In this document: positions 61,459 to 64,000 of the stretch, in pieces
Position numbering within the stretch: the first letter of the stretch is position 1
How the letters are laid out: each line of letters opens with the position of its first letter
Assembly: GCF_036013975.1 (NCBI RefSeq)
Contig: NZ_CP107904.1
Coordinates: 2,170,001-2,234,000 of the forward strand
Direction of reading: 5' to 3'
Source: Kitasatospora sp. NBC_00458
GTDB lineage: Bacteria; Actinomycetota; Actinomycetes; Streptomycetales; Streptomycetaceae
Length of the DNA: 64,000 nucleotides
Program-made: the position numbers and the translations under genes
The notes under the pieces: generated by a model
What the model saw: only the letters and a program-made list of their open reading frames with translations
The model's database searches: none
What the model was told of the DNA's origin: nothing

Positions 61459-61985
61459 GGACGACACGAAGCGCGTTCGCGGTGGGGGCCGTGTCCGCGC
61501 TGGCCGCCGGGCTACTCGGCGGCTGCACGACGGCGGAGCGGGACCCCCGGGCCTACCCGGGCAGTCCGGGCGGCCAGAAGCTGGAGAACGTGCTGGAAGC
61601 GTTCGCGCTCCGGCTGCCGGACTGCCAGGTCGACGAGCTCGGGTTCGCGGGCTCGGCGAAACGGGGGGAGGAGCGCCTCGGGCTGAGCTTCCGGGCGCCG
61701 AAGGACTGCGTCCAGGGCTTCCTGGCGGCGCACGGGACGAACACCTCGCGCCCGCTCCACTGGACACCCGGGCGGGAGAAGGAGAACAACGACGCCGGTC
61801 TCCCCCCGGTCCTCAAGTCGCGCTCCGACAAGCTGGGCTGGAAGTTCGACCCGGCGGTGACGTACGAGCTGTACGTCAGCGCCACGACGCCCAGCGGGAG
61901 CCGCTTCACCGTCGTCGTCGATCCGAACGGTCCGACCGAGCGGGTCTTCATGGACTCCGTGGAGTTGGGCCGGAAGAGAGGCTGA
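61455..61985 (+). CDS. Lipoprotein coupled to the ALF-repeat protein
   Basis: A 176-residue lipoprotein: basic start, hydrophobic FAVGAVSALAAGLLGGC with lipobox LLGGC at ~25, and a ~150-residue outer domain (LENVLEAFALRLPDCQVDELGF, ERLGLSFRAPKDC, YELYVSATTPSGSRFTVVVD). Two Cys may pair. The GTG start overlaps the stop of the large gene (GTGA), so it is made together with that protein, as expected for a partner, anchor or protecting protein. No family is recognised. Confidence 0.8.
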   Translation: MRTTRSAFAVGAVSALAAGLLGGCTTAERDPRAYPGSPGGQKLENVLEAFALRLPDCQVDELGFAGSAKRGEERLGLSFRAPKDCVQGFLAAHGTNTSRPLHWTPGREKENNDAGLPPVLKSRSDKLGWKFDPAVTYELYVSATTPSGSRFTVVVDPNGPTERVFMDSVELGRKRG

Positions 61986-61996
61986 CCACCACCGCC

Positions 61997-62036
61997 CCGA
62001 GGCCCGCCGCCGGTCACCACCGGCGGCGGGCCTCGG
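61997..62036 (+). terminator. Terminator of the ALF-repeat/lipoprotein operon
   Basis: An 18-bp perfect stem (14-bp GC-rich core GGCCCGCCGCCGGT, extended by four outer pairs) with a 4-base loop, 11 bases after the lipoprotein stop. Confidence 0.8.
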
Positions 62037-62094
62037 CGTGTCCGGACCGCTCCCGGCACCCGCCGGGGGCCTTTCCTCAAGCCCTGGAGAGGGC

Positions 62095-62556
62095 CTAGGC
62101 CTCGGTGAGGTGCCTCAGCAGGGGCCCCGGGTCGGCGGTTCCGCAGGCCGCGCGGACGGCGGCGTCGTGGGCGGCGGCGAGGGCGTCGAGGCGGGCGAGG
62201 CGGGTGTGGCCGCGGCGGGAGAGGTGGGCGGTGAACCGGCGGCGGTCCTGCTCGTCCTGGCGGCGGTAGACCCAGCCGGCCTCGGCGAGGGCGTCGACGA
62301 TGCGGCTGAGGCTGGCCTGCGGGATGAGGAGGGCCTGGGCGAGCTCGCCCATCGACTGCCCCGCGTCCCCGGTGAGGGCCCGCATGACGCGCCACTGGTC
62401 CAGGGTGCAGCCCTCGGCCTCCAACTGGGTGGCGAGGCCGCGGGCCAGGCGGCGCTGGGCGACCGTGAGGAGCTCGATCAGCAGCGGCCCGTCGGGGTCC
62501 GCACCGGGCGTGGGAGCGACGGCGGGGGCGGCGGAGGCGGTCGTGGAAGGTGTCAT
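62095..62556 (-). CDS. MarR family transcriptional regulator
   Basis: A 153-residue regulator: winged helix with QSMGELAQALLIPQASLSRIVDALAEAGWVYRRQDEQDRRRFTAHLSRRG. An AAGAGA ribosome site precedes the ATG. It is divergent from the AmiC-like gene, which it probably controls. Confidence 0.9.
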   Translation of the reverse strand: MTPSTTASAAPAVAPTPGADPDGPLLIELLTVAQRRLARGLATQLEAEGCTLDQWRVMRALTGDAGQSMGELAQALLIPQASLSRIVDALAEAGWVYRRQDEQDRRRFTAHLSRRGHTRLARLDALAAAHDAAVRAACGTADPGPLLRHLTEA

Positions 62557-62589
62557 AGCCGTATCTCTTTCCCCTCCGTCGTACGTTCT

Positions 62590-62626
62590 GCTTGCCGGAT
62601 CGGCTGCCATGACGATACTCGCAAGC
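62590..62626. promoter_or_regulatory. Inverted repeat GCTTGC...GCAAGC between MarR and AmiC-like genes
   Basis: The 6-base arms are 25 bases apart in the 71-bp gap; GATACT (62614-62619) lies eight bases before the AmiC-like ATG and could be a -10 for a leaderless mRNA. Confidence 0.4.
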
Positions 62627-62627
62627 G

Positions 62628-63743
62628 ATGAGCGCCGATGTGAAGCTGTTGGAGCCCCTCGACGCGCTGCACCTCCCCCGCGAGGTGCCGGCGCTCCGGG
62701 TGGGCCTGGTCGTGCCGCAGTCCGGACCGCTGGGGCTGACCGGGCCGTCGGCGCTGGACGGCGCGCTGCTGGCCGCGCACGAGGTGAACGCGGGCGGCGG
62801 GGTGCGCGGACTGCCGCTGGAGCTGGTGCTGGTGGACGGCGGCGGCACGCCGGCCGCGGTGGCCGGCGAGGTGGCGCTGCTGCTGGACGCCGGGGCGGTG
62901 GACACGGTGGCCGGCTGCCACTCCAGCGACGTGCACCGGGCCCTGGAGGCGGTGGTGGCGGGGCGGGCCGCGTACGTGTTCACGCCGCCGCACGAGGGCG
63001 GCACCCGCCGGCCCGGGGTGGTCTGCACGGGGACGGACCCGGTCCGGCAGCTGGACGGGGTGATCGAGCGGCTCACCGCCCGTCACCGGCTGCGCCGTTG
63101 GGCGCTGGTCGGCAACGACTACATCTGGCCGCGCGCGGTGCACCGGGCCGCCGAGGCGGCGGTGCTGCGGGCCGGGGCCGGGGTGGTGCTGGAACGGCAC
63201 CTGCCGTTCGGCACCGCGGAGCGGGAGCTGGAGCCGCTGCTGGACGCGCTCCGGGAGGCCCGTGCGGACGCCCTCATGCTGAGCCTGATCGGCGCGGACC
63301 TGGTCCGGTTCAACCGGGTGCTGCGCCGCAGCGGCCTGGACCGGCGGCTGGTGCGGCTCTCCGGGGCGCTGGAGGAGAACAGCCTGCTCGCGTACGGCGG
63401 GGACGACACCGGGACGCTGTACGCGGCGATGCCGTCGTTCGTCTCGCTGGCCGAGGAGCGGCGGCTGCGGCTGGCCGAGCAGCACCGCGCGGTGTTCGGG
63501 CCGTACGCGCCGGTGCTGGACGCGTACGCGGAGGGCCTCTACGACGGGGTGCACCTGCTGGCGGCGCTCGCGTCGCGCGGCGAGCTGGTGCCGGCGGGCG
63601 GGCTGGCGCGGGCGGCGGCGAGGCTGCTGCACGGGGACGGCGCGGCGGTCCGGCGGGCCTGGGCCCGGGCGCCGCTGGGGCCGGCCAGGGAGGGCGTGCA
63701 CCTGGCGCGGGCGGAGGGGCTGGGGTTCACGGTCCTCTGGTGA
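62628..63743 (+). CDS. AmiC-like substrate-binding/sensor protein (Peripla_BP_5 fold)
   Basis: A 371-residue protein of the amide/urea-binding family: VGLVVPQSGPLGLTGPSALDGALLAAHEVN, then YIWPRAVHRAAEAAV and LPFGTAERELEPLLDALREARADALMLSLIGAD. It has no signal peptide, so it is cytoplasmic, as in the AmiC amide sensor. The following permease and adjacent MarR suggest regulation of amide or amino-acid use. Which ligand binds is unknown. Confidence 0.85.
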   Translation: MSADVKLLEPLDALHLPREVPALRVGLVVPQSGPLGLTGPSALDGALLAAHEVNAGGGVRGLPLELVLVDGGGTPAAVAGEVALLLDAGAVDTVAGCHSSDVHRALEAVVAGRAAYVFTPPHEGGTRRPGVVCTGTDPVRQLDGVIERLTARHRLRRWALVGNDYIWPRAVHRAAEAAVLRAGAGVVLERHLPFGTAERELEPLLDALREARADALMLSLIGADLVRFNRVLRRSGLDRRLVRLSGALEENSLLAYGGDDTGTLYAAMPSFVSLAEERRLRLAEQHRAVFGPYAPVLDAYAEGLYDGVHLLAALASRGELVPAGGLARAAARLLHGDGAAVRRAWARAPLGPAREGVHLARAEGLGFTVLW

Positions 63744-63865
63744 GGCGTCCGCCGGGGCCGTCAGAGGCCGTTCGGGGCCGTCCGACGGCGTCCACGACGG
63801 CAGGCCGTCGGCGGGAGGTCGGCAGACCGTCGGCAAGTCGTCGGCAGGCCACGGCACAAAAACCC

Positions 63866-63894
63866 TTCCATTTGGAAATAACTGGCCCTACTGT
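63866..63894 (+). promoter_or_regulatory. Candidate operator and promoter of the permease gene
   Basis: The palindrome TTCCATTTGGAA (63866-63877) is followed by TACTGT (63889-63894) with 17 bases between TTCCAT and TACTGT; the permease start lies 41 bases further. AT-rich relative to the surroundings. Confidence 0.4.
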
Positions 63895-63935
63895 CTCCCC
63901 CACCACCCCGGCCGTCACGGAGGAGAGCCACCCGC

Positions 63936-64000
63936 ATGTCCGAAGCATCAGCACCCCAGAACATCGAGAGCTACGGCTACAGACAGGAACTGCGCCGCTC
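63936..64000 (+). CDS. APC superfamily amino-acid/amide permease (5' end only)
   Basis: The gene runs off the window. Its first ~21 residues end with SYGYRQELRRS, the GYxQELxR signature that starts streptomycete APC-type amino-acid permeases. GGAGGAGAG lies ten bases before the ATG. Together with the AmiC-like and MarR genes it suggests an amide/amino-acid uptake locus continuing to the right. Confidence 0.6.
   Translation, partial: MSEASAPQNIESYGYRQELRR

Overview
The window is very GC-rich (by eye above 70 %) with strong G/C in third codon positions, many GTG starts, frequent 1-4 base gene overlaps and families typical of Streptomycetaceae: F420-type PPOX, DUF1876, SHOCT, WYL, TIGR03084, an actinobacterial PDWY cytochrome b and a mutasome cassette. 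I read it as a chromosomal segment of Streptomyces, Kitasatospora or a close relative. No rRNA, tRNA, CRISPR array, insertion sequence, prophage or antibiotic gene cluster is visible. About 63 genes are supported; the first (qcrB) and last (an amino-acid permease) are cut by the window ends.

Layout. 1-4.3 kb: end of qcrB, a PPOX protein, a DUF1876 gene coupled to a tiny Cys-containing protein, and a YndJ-DUF1990 pair behind an elaborate set of palindromes. 4.2-4.9 kb: a non-coding array of degenerate ~100-bp repeats. 5-7.7 kb: an ECF sigma/anti-sigma pair, a YxWD-type lipoprotein, a thioredoxin. 7.9-19 kb: small regulator-plus-enzyme units (WYL/hydrolase, disulfide-reductase-like flavoprotein, BNR propeller protein, EamA/RpiR, LacI, FAD monooxygenase). 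19.5-27 kb: a GntR-ABC operon, a DUF2079 membrane protein sharing its operator, and a sensor kinase/response regulator pair divergent from a fatty acid desaturase (DesK/DesR-like arrangement). 27-41 kb: rhodanese/TetR, SHOCT and DUF6325 genes, a first ECF42 sigma factor with its DGPF (YciI) partner, MarR/extradiol dioxygenase, GNATs, truncated haemoglobin, SDR/MerR, acyl-CoA ligase/GAF-LuxR and TIGR03084. 41-52 kb: secreted protein, lipoprotein, degenerate kinase, and an SOS-boxed imuA'-imuB-dnaE2 mutagenesis operon. 52-55 kb: a second ECF42-DGPF module with a methyltransferase. 55-62 kb: a block of exported proteins (protease-like beta-propeller protein lacking catalytic His and Ser, small exported protein, 1204-residue ALF-repeat/coiled-coil protein and a translationally coupled lipoprotein). 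62-64 kb: MarR, an AmiC-like sensor protein and the start of a permease.

How the genes work together. Most of the window consists of local regulators paired with one or two targets, and in many cases the DNA palindrome that should be the operator can be seen. The strongest circuit evidence is the matching CACTA-N6-TAGTG palindrome in front of both the GntR-ABC operon and DUF2079, the LexA box in front of the imuA'-imuB-dnaE2 operon, the palindrome carrying back-to-back -10 elements between rhodanese and TetR, and twin MarR sites before the dioxygenase. The least explained and most interesting part is the exported-protein block at 55.3-62.0 kb, especially the ALF-repeat protein whose unique C-terminal domain is followed without a gap by a lipoprotein, an arrangement compatible with, but not proof of, an effector/protector pair.
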